NCBI GenBank assembly: GCA_020631735.1
Contig: CM036223.1
Location: 12,091,356-12,155,355, forward strand
Source of the DNA: Saccharum officinarum
Lineage: Eukaryota; Streptophyta; Magnoliopsida; Poales; Poaceae
DNA length: 64,000 bases
Direction: 5' to 3'
Shown here: positions 24,701 to 38,007 of the stretch, one piece after another
Layout: each line of letters opens with the position of its first letter
How positions within the stretch are numbered: position 1 is the stretch's first letter
Notes under the pieces: model-generated
The model's database searches: none
What the model saw: the letters and a program-made list of their open reading frames with translations, nothing else
What the model was told of the DNA's origin: nothing
Program-made: the position numbers and the translations under genes

Positions 24701-27700
24701 TGGAATCGAGCTAGTTTTTTTATGGCTATAGAACTATAGGCCTCATCCTAGGGAACCTGAGTTCGCAAAAGTGGGTCCCTAGAGACTTTTCTAAAATTAA
24801 ATTATCATAGGCAACAAAGCAGTGTTTATTTTGGTGAAATCATGCAATTCCGTCAAAGATGTCTGGCTCCACCCGTGTTATGAAATGAGTTGGTTATGAT
24901 AGGAATGGCACATCTCATGTTAGGGTGGAGAGCTTAGATGAAGCTAGTATCAATTATGTTGCACAACCACACCATTAAGGTACCGTGATGGCCACAACGC
25001 CGAAAACTGCCGATTCAGATGTCCTGGCAAATGTAAAACCTTAAGAAATTTGCCTTCTGGACATGGAATCAAGCTAGTTTTTTTCATGACTATAGAACTA
25101 TAGGCCTCACCCTAGGGAACCTAAATTGGCAAAAGTGGGTTATTAGAGATTTTTCTAAAAATTACTTATCATAGGTAACAAAGTAGTGTTTGTTTTGCTA
25201 AAATCATGCAATTCCAACAAAGAAGTCTAGGTCCACCTGTGTTACGAAATGAGTTGGTTGTGATAGGAGTGGCACATCTCATGTTTGGGTGGAGAGCTTA
25301 GATGAAGTCAATATCAATTATGTTGCACAACCATGCCGTTAAGGTCCCATTATGGCCGTGACACCGAGCACTGCCGATTCAGATGTTGTGGCAAAAGTAA
25401 AACCTTGAGAACTTTGCCTTCTGGACATGGAATCAAGATAGTTTTTTTCATGGTTGTAGAACTACAGGCTTCACCCAAGGAAACCTAAATTGGCCAAAGC
25501 GGATCCCTAGATACTTTTCTAAAAATAACTTATCATAGGCAATAAAGCAGTGTTTATTTTGGCGAAATCAAGCAATTATGTCAAAGATGTCTGGGTTCAC
25601 TCATGTTATGAAACGAGTTGGTTGTGATAGGAATGGCACATCTCACATTAGGGTGGAGAGCTTACATGAAGGCAGTATCAATTACGTCGTACAACCACGC
25701 CGTTAAGGTACCATGATGGCCGTGACATCGGAAAGAGCCGATTCAGATGTCATGGCAAATGTAAAACCTTGAGAAACTTGCCTTCTGGACATGGAATCGT
25801 GCTAGTTTTTTTATGGCTATAGAACTATAGGCCTCATCCTAGGGAACCTGAGTTCACAAAAGTGGGTCCCTAGAGACTTTTTTTAAAATTAACTTATCAT
25901 AGGCAACAAAGTAGTGTTTGTTTTGGTGAAATCATGCAATTCTGTCAAAGATGTCTGGCTCCACCCGTATTATGAAATGAGTTGGTTATGATAGGAATGA
26001 CACATCTCATGTTAGGGTGGAGAGCTTAGATGAAGCTAGTATCAATTATGTCACACAACCACACAGTTAAGGTACCGTGATGGCCGCAACACCGGAAACT
26101 GCCGATTCAGATGTCATGGCAAATGTAAAACCTTAAGAATTTTGCCTTCTGGACATGGAATCAAGCTAGTTTTTTTCAAGACTATAGAACTATAGGCCTC
26201 ACCCTAGGGAACCTAAATTGGCAAAAGTGGGTTGTTAGAGATTTTTCTAAAAATAACTTATCATAGGCAACAAAGTAGTGTTTTGTTTTGCTGAAATCAT
26301 GCAATTCCAACAAAGAAGTCTAGGTCCACCCGTGTTACGAAATGAGTTGGTTGTGATAGGAATGGCACATCTCATGTTAGGGTGGAGAGCTTAGATGAAG
26401 TCAATATCAATTATGTTGCACAACCACGCTGTTAAGGTCCCGTTATGGCCGTGACACCGAGCACTACCGATTCAGATGTCGTGGCAAATGTAAAACCTTG
26501 AGAACTTTGCCTTCTAGACATGGAATCAAGATAGTTTTTTTCATGGTTGTAGAACTACAGGCTTCACCCAAGGAAACCTAAATTGGCCAAAGTGGATCCT
26601 AGATACTTTTCTAAAAATAACTTATCATAGGCAATAAAGCAGTGTTTATTTTGGTGAAATCAAGCAATTCCGTCAAAGATGTCTGGGTTCAATCGTGTTA
26701 CGAAACGAGTTGGTTGTGATAGGAATGGCACATCTCACGTTAGGGTGGAGAGCTTACATGAAGGCAGTATCAATTATGTCATACAACCACGCCGTTAAGG
26801 TACCATGATGGCCGTGACATCGGAAAGAGCCGATTCAGATGTCATGGCAAATGTAAAACCTTGAGAAACTTGCCTTCTGGACATGGAATCGTGCTAGTTT
26901 TTTTATGGCTATAGAACTATAGGCCTCATCCTAGGGAACCTGAGTTCACAAAAGTGGGTCCCTAGAGACTTTTTTTAAAATTAACTTATCATAGGCAACA
27001 AAGTAGTGTTTGTTTTGGTGAAATCATGCAAATCCGTCAAAGATGTCTGGCTCCACCCGTATTATGAAATGAGTTGGTTATGATAGGAATGACACATCTC
27101 ATGTTAGGGTGGAGAGCTTAGATGAAGCTAGTATCAATTATATCACACAACCACACAGTTAAGGTACCGTGATGGCCGCAACACCGGAAACTGCCGATTC
27201 AGATGTCATGGCAAATGTAAAACCTTAAGAATTTTGCCTTCTGGACATGGAATCAAGCTAGTTTTTTTTCATGACTATAGAACTATAGGCCTCACCCTAG
27301 GGAACCTAAATTGGCAAAAGTGGGTTGTTAGAGATTTTTCTAAAAATAACTTATCATAGGCAACAAAGTAGTGTTTGTTTTGCTGAAATCATGCAATTCC
27401 AACAAAGAAGTCTAGGTCCACCCGTGTTACGAAATGAGTTGGCTGTGATAGGAATGGCACATCTCATGTTAGGGTGGAGAGCTTAGATGAAGTCAATATC
27501 AATTATGTTGCACAACCACGCTGTTAAGGTCCCGTTATGGCCGTGACACCGAGCACTACCGATTCAGATGTCGTGGCAAATGTAAAACCTTGAGAACTTT
27601 GCCTTCTAGACATGGAATCAAGATAGTTTTTTTCATGGTTGTAGAACTACAGGCTTCACCCAAGGAAACCTAAATTGGCCAAAGTGGATCCCTAGATACT

Positions 27701-28368
27701 TTTCTAAAAATAACTTATCATAGGCAATAAAGCAGTGTTTATTTTGGTGAAATCAAGCAATTCCGTCAAAGATGTCTGGGTTCAATCGTGTTATGAAACG
27801 AGTTGGTTGTGATAGGAATGGCACATCTCACGTTAGGGTGGAGAGCTTACATGAAGGCAGTATCAAATATGTCGTACAACCACGCCGTTAAGGTACCATG
27901 ATGGCCGTGACATCGGAAATAGCCGATTCAGACGTCGTGGCAAATGTAAAACCTTGAGAAACTTTCCTTCTGGACATGGAATCGAGCTAGTTTTTTTATG
28001 GCTATGGAACTATAGGCCTCATACTAGGGAACCTAAGTTCACAAAAGTGGGTCCCTAGAGACTTTTCTAAAATTAACTTATCATAGGCAACAAAGTAGTG
28101 TTTGTTCTGGTGAAATCATGCAATTCCGTCAAAGATGTCTGGCTCCACCCGTGTTATGAAATGAGTTGGTTATGATAGGAATGGCACATCTTATGTTAGG
28201 GTGGAGAGCTTAGATGAAGCTAGTATGAGTTATGTCACACAACCACACCGTTAAGGTACCGTGATGGCCGCAACACCGGAAACTGCCGATTCAGATGTCA
28301 TGGCAAATGTAAAACCTTAAGAAATTTGCCTTCTGGACATGGAATCAAGCTAGTTTTTTTCATTACTA
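21733..28368 (+). repeat. Satellite array, block 2 (B-D-A trimers, ~1,091 bp)
   Basis: The anchor motif recurs at 21763, 22125, 22489, 22852, 23216, 23580, 23828, 24191, 24555, 24918, 25282, 25646, 26010, 26375, 26738, 27102, 27467, 27831 and 28194. Monomers follow a strict B-D-A order. Type D replaces type C and is marked by GATGAAGTCAATATCAATTA and by GGTCCCGTTATGGCC. The trimer period is 1091-1093 bp, apart from one A monomer near 23714 that lost about 116 bp. The last two complete trimers (about 25.6-27.8 kb) are nearly identical, indicating recent amplification. The block ends abruptly at an inversion breakpoint. Confidence 0.95.
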
Positions 28369-30603
28369 ATTGATACTGGCTTCATCTAAGCCCTCCACCC
28401 TAACATGACATGTGCCATTCCTGTCATAACCAACTCATTTCATAACACGGGTGGAGCCAGACATCTTTGACGAAATTGCATAATTTCACCAAAACAAACA
28501 CTGCTTTGTTGCCTATGGTAAGTTAATTTTAGAAAAGTCTCTAGGGACCCACTTTTGTGAACTCAGGTTCCCTAGGATGAGGCCTATACTTTTATAGCCA
28601 CAAAAAACTAGCTTGATTCCATTTTGAAAAAGGCAAGTTTCTCAAGGTTTTACATTTGCCACGACATCTGAATCGGCTGTTTCCGATGTCACGGCCATCA
28701 TGGTACCTCAATAGCGTGGTTGTATGACGTAATTGATACTGCCTTCATGTAAGCTCTCCACCCTAACATGAGATGTGCCATTCCTGTCACAACCAACTCG
28801 TTTCGTAACACGAGTGAACTCAGACATCTTTGATGGAATTGCTTGATTTCACCAAAATAAACACTGCTTTATTGCCTATGATAAGTTATTTTTAGAAAAG
28901 TCTCCAGGGATCCACTTTGGCCAATGTATATTTCTTAGGGTGAGGCTTGTTGTTCTACAACCATGAAAAAACTAGCTTGATTCCATGTCCAGAAGGCAAA
29001 GTTCTCAAGGTTTTACATTTGCCACAACATATGCATCGGCAGTCCTAGTGTCGCGGCCATCACGGTATATTAACTACGTGATTGTCTGACGTAGTTGACA
29101 ATAACTTCATCAAAGCTCTCCACCATAACATGAGATGAGTCATTACTATCACAACCAACCCATATCATAACACGGGTGGAGTCAGACATCTTTGATGGAA
29201 TTGCATTATTTCACCGAAACAAACAATGCTTTGTTGCCTATGATAAGTTATTTTTAGAAAAAATCACTAATAAACCACTTTTGCCAATTTAGTTTCCCTA
29301 AGGTGAGGCCTATAGTTCTATAGTCATGAAAAAACTAGTTTGATTCCATGTCTAGAAGACAAATTTCTTAAGGTTTTACATTTGCCATGACATCTGAATT
29401 GGCAGTTTCCGGTGTTGCGGCCATCACAGTACCTTAATGGTGTGGTTGTGTGACATAATTGATACTGGCTTCACCTAAGCTCTCCACCCTAACATGAGAT
29501 GTGCCATTCCTATCATAACCAACTCATTTCATAACACGGGTGGAGCCAGACATCTTTGACAGAATTGCATGATTTTACCAAAACAAACACTGCTTTGTTG
29601 CCTATGATAAGTTAATTTTAGAAAAGTCTCTAGGGACCCACTTTTGTGAACTCAGGTTCCCTAGGATGAGGCCTATAGTTCTATAGCCATAAAAAAACTA
29701 GCTCGATTCCATTTCTAGAAGGCAAGTTTCTCAAGGTTTTACATTTGCCACGACATCTGAATCGGCTGTATTCGATGTCATGGTCATCACGGTACCTTAA
29801 CGGTGTGGTTGTATGACATAATTGATACTGCCTTCATGTAAGCTCTTCACCCTAACATGAGATGTGCCATTCCTGTCACAACCAACTCATTTCGTAACAC
29901 GGGTGAACCCAGACATCTTTGACGGAATTGCTTGATTTCACCAAAATGAACACTACTTTATTGCCTATGATAAGTTATTTTTAGAAAAGTCTCCAGGGAT
30001 CCACTTTGCCCAATTTAGGTTTCCTAGGGTGAGGCCTGTAGTTCTATAGCCATGAAAAAACAAGCTTGATTCCATGTCTAGAAAGCAAAGTTCTCAAGGT
30101 TTTACATTTGCCACAACATATGCATCGGCAGTCCTAGTGTCGCGGCCATCACGGTATATTAACTACGTGATTGTGTGACGTAGTTGATAATAACTTCATC
30201 AAAGTTATCCACCCTAACATGAGATGTGTCATTCCTATCACAACCAACCCATATCATAACACGGGTGGAGCCAGACATCTTTGATGGAATTGCATTATTT
30301 CACCGAAACAAACGCTGCTTTGTTGCCTATGATAAGTTATTTTTCGAAAAAATCTCTAATAACCCACTTTTGCTAATTTAGGTTCCGTAGGGTGAGGCCT
30401 ATAGTTCTATAGTCATGAAAAAAACTAGCTTGATTCCATGTCCAGAAGGCAAATTTCTTAAGGTTTTACATTTGCCACGACATCTGAATCGGCAGTTTCC
30501 GGTGTCGTGGCCATCACGATACCTTAACAGTGTGGTTGTATGACATAATTGATACTGACTTCATCTAAGCTCTCCACCATAACATGAGATGTGCCATTCC
30601 TAT
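28369..30603 (-). repeat. Satellite array, block 3, inverted (ABC-type)
   Basis: From 28369 the same satellite reads on the opposite strand; for example, AAGCTCTCCACCCTAACATG is the reverse complement of the anchor. Seven monomers give the minus-strand order B C A B C A B, so this block belongs to the ABC class of block 1 and not the ABD class it abuts. The left junction falls after CATTACTA. The right junction at 30603 meets a truncated LTR. Confidence 0.93.
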
Positions 30604-31885
30604 GGCAGAACCTCCTAAGTCATATGGCCCACACGTGCCTATCATCGTCTCCCAGACTTCTACTAGCAGCACATGCAAGTCAGATAACTTCGGTAATCTG
30701 TCAGGTGTCCTCGGGGAACCCCGAATCATCCACATTCTTCTTTCGAGCAGGATCAATTATAGAAACATTACAGTATTACAATAGTTGTACAATTATACAA
30801 TAGATTACATCAGAGTAAACAGTGGAAGACTTATAACCATAAGTTTACAACTATTCATTAAGTTATTGCAAAGTTAAACTGTAGATCACAAGGCCGTAGG
30901 GTAGCATGATAGGTACCACTAGTAACACACAAGAGAGATTCACCCTACCCAAGGGTTCACACAAACTCTTCTACTGCTGCCTCTCACCTGCAACAAAGGG
31001 TTTAAAGAACCCTGAGTACAAAGGTACTCAACAAGACTTAACTGACAAAAAGGAAAGACTCCAAGGATATGTAGGCTAAAGGAGAATCAAAGGGAGTCTG
31101 TAGCAAGAATCAAGATAACTTTTGCAGAAAAGCTTAACTAATAGTTGATCCTTACTTTCAATATTATGGCTTAAGTTATATAACATAAGTATCATGTAAG
31201 CACTTGATCTAAACCAATCACTTCATAAACCATCACATCATGTGATCATTAGCATCTAGTTACAGTTATTAACTACGATGCAACATAGTTGATCGAGTCT
31301 TCTTCACCGAGAAGCAACAGCGATTCAAATCGGTTTGGCCTAGCTAGGGTTTCCATACCACATGACATATGCAGGTCTAGGTCTGCAGACCCGAACCTAT
31401 ATATATCAACCCGTACCCAGATCCCCCAAAACTTGAACCGGTCTGCGTTACCCGGGAGCACAGTACCCACTACACTGCGTCGTTCGCCCTTGACGAATTC
31501 ACAAAAGTGCATTACATGGTACTCCCACCATCTCCATTTGCCCAGTACGCAGTGGTCTTTTCAAGTTAAGGATAAACTAGGGCAAGGCTTACTGGAGTAT
31601 GTGGCCAGTACTACAAGTCACGATCATAGATAGCTCTACAACGATCGGTCCTTAATCGACACAGGCGGGGTCACTACGACAGGCCTCAAACCATGACGCA
31701 AGCCAAGATTCCGCCCGGTCTTGTATTGAAAACATGATCATTCTCATGTACTAGGTTTATCAAAGTTTTAGGATAACTTAAACTTATCATCTAAGCAAGG
31801 CTAAGCATTTAACAACTATTATATAAAATTGTGCAACGTGGGATAAGTAATTTGTATAATTGTGCAACGTGGGATAAGTAATTTG
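30604..31885. mobile_element. Truncated LTR fragment of a related family
   Basis: About 1.28 kb of non-satellite DNA. It opens with GGCAGAACC, close to the start TAACAGAACCGTCC of the giant LTRs. It shares diverged blocks with them in the same order: the AACCCTGAGTACAAAGGTACTC block at about 31009, GCGATTCAAATCG at about 31319, a block on taxa-like CCCGGTCTTGTATTGAAAAC at about 31710, and GGCTAAGCATTT at about 31799. It therefore looks like the first quarter of a related LTR, missing a few bases at its start and everything after. No TSD is visible. It ends in a 31-bp tandem duplication. The open frames at 31273-31633 run on both strands and are not convincing. Confidence 0.6.
31827..31885. 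repeat. 31-bp tandem duplication at an insertion/satellite junction
   Basis: AATTGTGCAACGTGGGATAA and the following bases to TTTGTAT occur at 31827-31857 and again from 31858 to about 31885, where the satellite resumes with TTATGAAATGCG. Confidence 0.9.
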
Positions 31886-32607
31886 TTATGAAATGCGTTG
31901 GTTGTGATAGGAATGACACATCTCATGTTAGGGTGGAGAGCTTTGATGAAGTTATTATCAACTACATCACACAATCACATAGTTAATATACCGCGATGGC
32001 CGCGACACTAGGACTGCTGATGCATATGTTGTGGCAAATGTAAAACCTTGACAACTTTGCCTTCCGGACATGGAATCAAGCTAGTTTTTTTCATGGTTGT
32101 AGAACTATGGGCCTCACCCTAGGGAACCTAAATTGGCAAAAGTGGATCCCTAGAGACTTTTCTAAAAATAACTTGTCATAGACAATAAAGTAGTGTTTAT
32201 TTTGGTGAAATCAAGCAATTTCGTCAAAGATGTCTGGGTTCACCCGTGTTATGAAATGAGTTCGTTGTGACAGGAATGGCATATCTCATGTTAGGGTGGA
32301 GAGCTTACATGAAGTCAGTATCAATTACGTTATACAACCACACTGTTAAGGTACCGTGATGGCCGTGACACCGGAAACTACCGATTCAGATGTCATGGCA
32401 AATGTAAAACCTTGAGAAATTTGCCTTCTGGACATGGAATCGAGCTAGTTTTTTATGGCTATAGAACTATAGGCCTCATCCTAGGGAACCTAAGTTCACA
32501 AAAGTGGGTCCCTAGAGACTTTTCTAAAATTAACTTATCATAGGCAACAAAGCAGTGTTTATTTTGGTGAAATAATGCAATTCCGTAAAATATGTCTGGG
32601 TCCACCC
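31886..32607 (+). repeat. Satellite array, block 4 (C, A, partial B)
   Basis: Two monomers in plus orientation, C then A, and the start of a third. Bounded by the LTR fragment on the left and interrupted by element 2 at 32607 after GGGTCCACCC. Confidence 0.93.
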
Positions 32608-35600
32608 TGTAACGGAACCATCCAAATTATAAGAGCACAAGTACAAAAACAATCACCGAAGTGATCAAATTCTCGCACTTGAGCCCATATAACTCCGGTA
32701 GTCCAATGAAATTACGAGGGATTTCAAACCAACCAACATACCAGCCAAGACCGTAGTGATTCAACATAACAAGTCACATGTTACATCCATTTCATAAGTA
32801 GTTCAATATACATTGGAGTTCAACATAGTTATTACAACTTACATTGAAAAGTAGCGGAACCAAAGTAATTTGAAACTAACATTAATCTTATTTCAAATAC
32901 ATGCCAGTACCATGGTCGACTTCCAACAAAAGCATTTTAGATAAGGTAAATAAGAAGGATCACGCCCGTGATCACACTCCACCACTAAGGCAGGAGCCAA
33001 CCAACTCTTGTAGTCACCATGATACATCATAACCTGCAACAAGTGGGGATAAAACCCTGAGTACGACAATGTACTCAGCTAGACTTACCCGTCAAAAACC
33101 AGAAATAAAGTGACACCAAGGATCATGCAAGGCTGATATAAAGTGGGGCTAGCTTGACAACATTTTGCATAAAAGCTTAATATAGATGATCAATCATTAA
33201 TGCTTAAGCATCAAGTTAATTATCATTAACCTATCATCTATATTAGCACCTATACTAGAGCACTCACTTGATTAGGAGCAAACAATATTAACCATAGCAG
33301 TATAAATTGAGGCAACATATACATCGTTATCCAATTAACCATCCATTCAATTTAATTGAATCTACGTTGCCGCTGCTCAAGTCAAGTGCTCACTAACCGG
33401 GAGCAACGGCGATTCGAATCGAATTCCTATCTAGCTGGAGGGGTATTTCTAACACTCACCGAGTCACGCCTGGCGAGGGCTGCTCAAGTCACCTTTGGTA
33501 CAGTTCAGGAGTCGCGTGTTCGACTAATGCCATGTCCCCAAGGGTGACACTCTGCCAGGTGCTAGGGACTCTAACCCCCCTTGGTCTCACGCCAATGTCC
33601 CCAAGCACATCCTTACTCTCCTCCAAGATGCGACCTACCATTCGATTCCCAGCCTGAACTGTATTACTCGGCTTCGCGGTCGGAACGACTTATCCGGCCA
33701 ACTAAGTGTTAGACTACGTTCAACATGACTCAAGGATGTACAACGAATCAGTCCATAAATGACTCAGACGGGGATAGATCCACATCCAAGACCTCCATGC
33801 CTTATTGCTTCACTATCGTCATCCCGCCCGGTCTCATTTCATTTTATTAACACATGGTTCCATTCCACAATAGCAAATATAGCCAACCGTGCCATATATG
33901 AATATCCCTATATCTCGCAGGTGACAGGAAATCACCTGACTTCTACCGCTTAAAGCAGGGCTAAGCATCTACTTGATCCTTGCCTATGTAGGATTCAAGG
34001 ATTCATATATCTAGACAAGGAATGATATAATGCAGCAAGGGTTTCCAACCAACTCCTACCACTTAATGCAACAATACTTATAACATATATAGAATTAATT
34101 GCTTTGAAGGTAGGACGCCTATAATGCTTCGGGGCTTGCCAGGGATCTGACTCAAGTCAGAGTTTGTCAGAAGAAACTCGCTTGGCGAGCATTCCCTCAA
34201 TCTATCACTTGTCCGGTCCTTCTATCTTCAGGATGGATCCACCAACTCCATCTTCGGGTTTGGCTCCACATCAGGTCCTTCACGTGCTTCAGCTAGCATA
34301 CCTAAATAAGGTAAAATAATGCATATGTATGAATGCATAGAAGTGCAATAAACAGAGTAATCAAACAAGCATACCAAAGTTCTCATAAACACCTAGAGCT
34401 AATTAACTTAATCCTCATTAAGGCATAACATAGAAGATTGCAAACACATCAATCAAGGCACAAGTCTTATAAGATCCTAGGGTACCAAACCAAGTACCAA
34501 CAAAGATAGGTGTCACACTTCAATACACAAGCATGGCAAAGTTAATCAAAGCACTAGAACTAGAAATTGCCACCTCCTGGGCATCAGAACAATAGCTGAG
34601 TAATTTAACCACAACAGAAGATCTACAACTCCAAAAGATGTGCAACAAGACATTCTGGAAATCATATGAAATTATCTACAATTCATTTATAATCACCTAA
34701 GCCTAATTTTCAAGTTTAGTAGGTCGAAAAGATGAAACTACAGAATATGGTCGGCCCCAAACAGAGAGTAACCAACTCTAGGATCTGACTTTAAACATCT
34801 ATAACTCAAAAACTACTTGACCAAATTCCACCAAATTTTACCACAAGCTAGATACATGAATTATATACAACGTTTCTATAGACAAGGTGCTCAGAAAACA
34901 TTATTATCATGGGGTAATCTACATTGCTCCCAGAACTGTCTAGAAACTATTAATTGCAAGAAATAATTATTAACATATGTTGCAAACATATAATTGTGCA
35001 AAACTAACTTTACCAACATTTCACACATGACTAATGAACACCAGAAAACTTAGTGTACATTACTAAATAAATTCTTTTAATGCCTTTTCTTAATTTATTT
35101 AGATAATTAGATGGAATTTTGAACACATATCAAAAGTGCACAATAAATTCTACCAAACTTACAGAGGCCTAAACATGCTCCCAAAAGTATACTATATAAA
35201 TTTCAAGCCATTTGGACAAGTATATCAACCTCTATGAAAAACACAATTGACTAATACAATAAATCATGTGAGAGCAAGTTAAACCTAAAAATCCATATTT
35301 TCTATGAACACATGGCCATAGCATGAATCAATATGATAGATAAACATCATACTAAGGTAATGAAACAACATTTTCCATTTTATCCTTTATATACTATTTA
35401 TAAACTATTTATTAAGCTGTAACAAGTTAAATCAATAACTTGACCATACATTAAGCAATGACCATGCAATTTATACCACAGTACGTCCATAGTATTACAA
35501 GACTACCATAAAAATTTCACATCATTTGGAGCATCACAACATCAGTTATGAATTTCCAAAAACAATGTATGCATGAAATGCCTAATTAGCAAGATTAAAC

Positions 35601-37994
35601 CAAAACCCTAAGAAAACAGTGAACAACTAATAGGTTTAATATTTTTATTAGTTACTACACATTATCCCAAGATTATAAGAACAAGAATCACTATTTTTGG
35701 ATATCTAAAACTCTAGATCTTACTCTGGTCAAGTTTAAAGGCATTTTTAGAGCATTTTTTAAAGCTTAAATAAAGACATCAGAAAGCATCTACAAACCCC
35801 TAATACTTTATGACTCCACTGCATAAATCTCTTCTCAAGGTTTCCCAAAAGTCCACATTTGCCATTTTTGGATTTTCCTAGTAGGAGATATGGAATTTAA
35901 AAATTTAACACAAATTTGAAATTCAAAATGAGAATTAAAACAACCCTAGCCTAACTGCTATACCCACCCGATCGCGCACCTAGATTTGCCACCACATAAC
36001 TGTTACACGGGACCCACTGCACCGTCGGGCCCGCTTGTCAATTACACAGGGAGACAGAGAGAAGGGAGATGTCGGTCTCCTCTTCTTCTTCCTTCCGACG
36101 GCAGGGCAGGGAGGTGGGGCTGGCCGGTCTCGACCAGGGGTGTCGCCGACGGCAGTGGCTAAGGGTGGCACGAGCAGCAAGGGGTCTCCGCGCCCTTGCT
36201 GGTGCCCCTGGCTCGGCCCAAGGAGGCCTGTGGTGGCGCGGCCACGACGGCAGGCGGCGGCGACGGCGGCGGCCCGGTGGCAGCGGCCTCCGATGATGGT
36301 CAAGGTCGGGGAAGAAGTGCTACGCGTGTGCCATGGTGTGGTGAAGGTGGTGCGGTGGTCCATTTGAGTGGAGGGAGGCCGGAGGTAGGTGAACGACGGT
36401 GGCCATGGACCTTGGCCGGTCGGCCATGGCGATGGCGCACTCCGGTGATGGTCAGGGTCCGAGAAAGGGGCGCCGAAAGACAAGGAGATGGAGGCGGAGG
36501 TGGTGCTATGCACTGTGGGATGAGAAGGAGCTCGGAGCAGTGGGAACGCAGCGGTGGCTGGAGCTCTGCTCTGCCATGGCAGATGTGGCCGCACTTTGCG
36601 CGAGTGAGCGCCAAAGAGCGATGTGGAGAGCGGAGGCGAGCTCTAGGGCAAGGAAAGAGCGACTGTGGTCAACTCGGCCTCTCCACATCGGCTCAGACAG
36701 GCAGAGGCGCGTGGCAAGGTGGAGGGCACACGGCAAGGCATGGTGGCCATGCTCTGAGAGCACGTGTCGGCTTTTGAGTCATTTCCTCGAATACGTGTCA
36801 CGCATCGCTGTGCCCGACTTGAAGACCATTTTTGGGCCTGCTCGGGTCCGAACTAGGTCTTGGGCCTAACATGAAGTTTGCATCCCACATGAAGACCTAC
36901 AATTTCTATTTAAGGTGCACTGCAATTAGGGTTATGGATTAGTGGATAATCAAGTCCAAAGTTGACACTGTCAACTTGTTAACAACAGTTAAGTAAACCC
37001 AAAATTGATGACCAAAATGGAGTCGAACTTCATCCATCTCTTCACCTGCTCTTCTCCAAAGAATATACTCCAACTTCTATTTTTTGGTCAACTCAAGTTA
37101 CGTAACGAAATTTGGAGAACGTGGAATGCCAATGTCCATGTCGGTTTAGTGACAAAGTAACCTTTTGCCGTTTTGGAAACCATTTTCGAAGATCCAAATG
37201 AACTCCAAACTTGATGAGACTTGATTTATTATTTCCCTCATGAACAGTACTCCAACTCATAGTAAGGGATTAATTTGAGTTACTATATAAAATTGGGAGA
37301 TAACATGTTGCAAACATGTGAACTTCTGCTGTCAAATCTAGGACTTGGAATCCTTTTCTGGCTTTGAAAAACAGCAGCTGGTTCAAACTTGTGAGCCTAC
37401 TTGACTAGGTTAGAGGCCAAACTAACTCTTGACCATTAAACAAAGTTTGTTGTACACAAATGAAATACAACTTTTGTTTAAGGTCAAACCTCATAACTAG
37501 TACAGAAGTCAAACTTTCACTTTAGTCAAAGTATCAACTCAAGAAAGCCTAAACTAGGGTTTTAGGCCCAATTGGGGCATTTTTTGACATTTGCTCAACA
37601 TGAACCCTTCATGACTTTTGTTGTAGAGTTCATCTAGAGTCATTTGGCAAAGTTGAAAGGTTTGGTTGATGATCTATAATTTCATTCACTTAATCGCGCC
37701 ATTCCAAGAAGGATATGACTTATTATTTCATGTGACTTTTTTATTCCAAACTTCATGAAACTTTTCCAGGATCAATATATATAGGTACTAAGGTGAGACA
37801 CATGAAGATATTGCAATAACACTACCCAAGCATATATCTTGAAAAGGGGCCTATATGTAAAGCAATGGTGCAACATCCAACTTTAGGTTAGGCTCATCTC
37901 CATAGGTGACCTTGACATTGTCATCTCCACTTAATCTGTCATGTTTGAGCTCAAACCCACTACTTAGTGAGTGACAAACACCTAGGGTGTTACA
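32608..37994 (-). repeat. 3' LTR of element 2 (5.4 kb)
   Basis: Collinear with the other giant LTRs over most of its length. It has its own version of the ~300 bp next to the U3 start: an unrelated segment at about 37560-37620, and the sequence GAGTTCATCTAGAGTCATTT at about 37626 that it shares with element 3 and not element 1. Confidence 0.9.
35975..36870 (-). promoter_or_regulatory. GC-rich island in LTR of element 2
   Basis: Positional equivalent of the island at 6300-7240, with much sequence turnover but the same flanks. GGCCCAAGAC/GGCCC words lie on the sense-upstream edge (36830-36868), and CTCTCTGTCTCCC and CAAGCGGGCCC words on the downstream edge (36020-36065). Several overlapping open frames on both strands (for example 35980-36594 minus and 36196-36777 plus) share no frame with the islands of the other copies, which argues against a conserved protein. 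Confidence 0.4.
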
Positions 37995-37995
37995 G

Positions 37996-38007
37996 CCCTC
38001 CCCCCTT
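37996..38007 (-). other. Polypurine tract of element 2
   Basis: Minus strand AAGGGGGGAGGG one base from the LTR start, as in elements 1 and 3. Confidence 0.88.

Noticed and set aside
21733..30603. CRISPR-like or tandem gene array
   Set aside because: The repeat unit is continuous with no spacer-repeat alternation and no coding capacity; it is ordinary satellite DNA.
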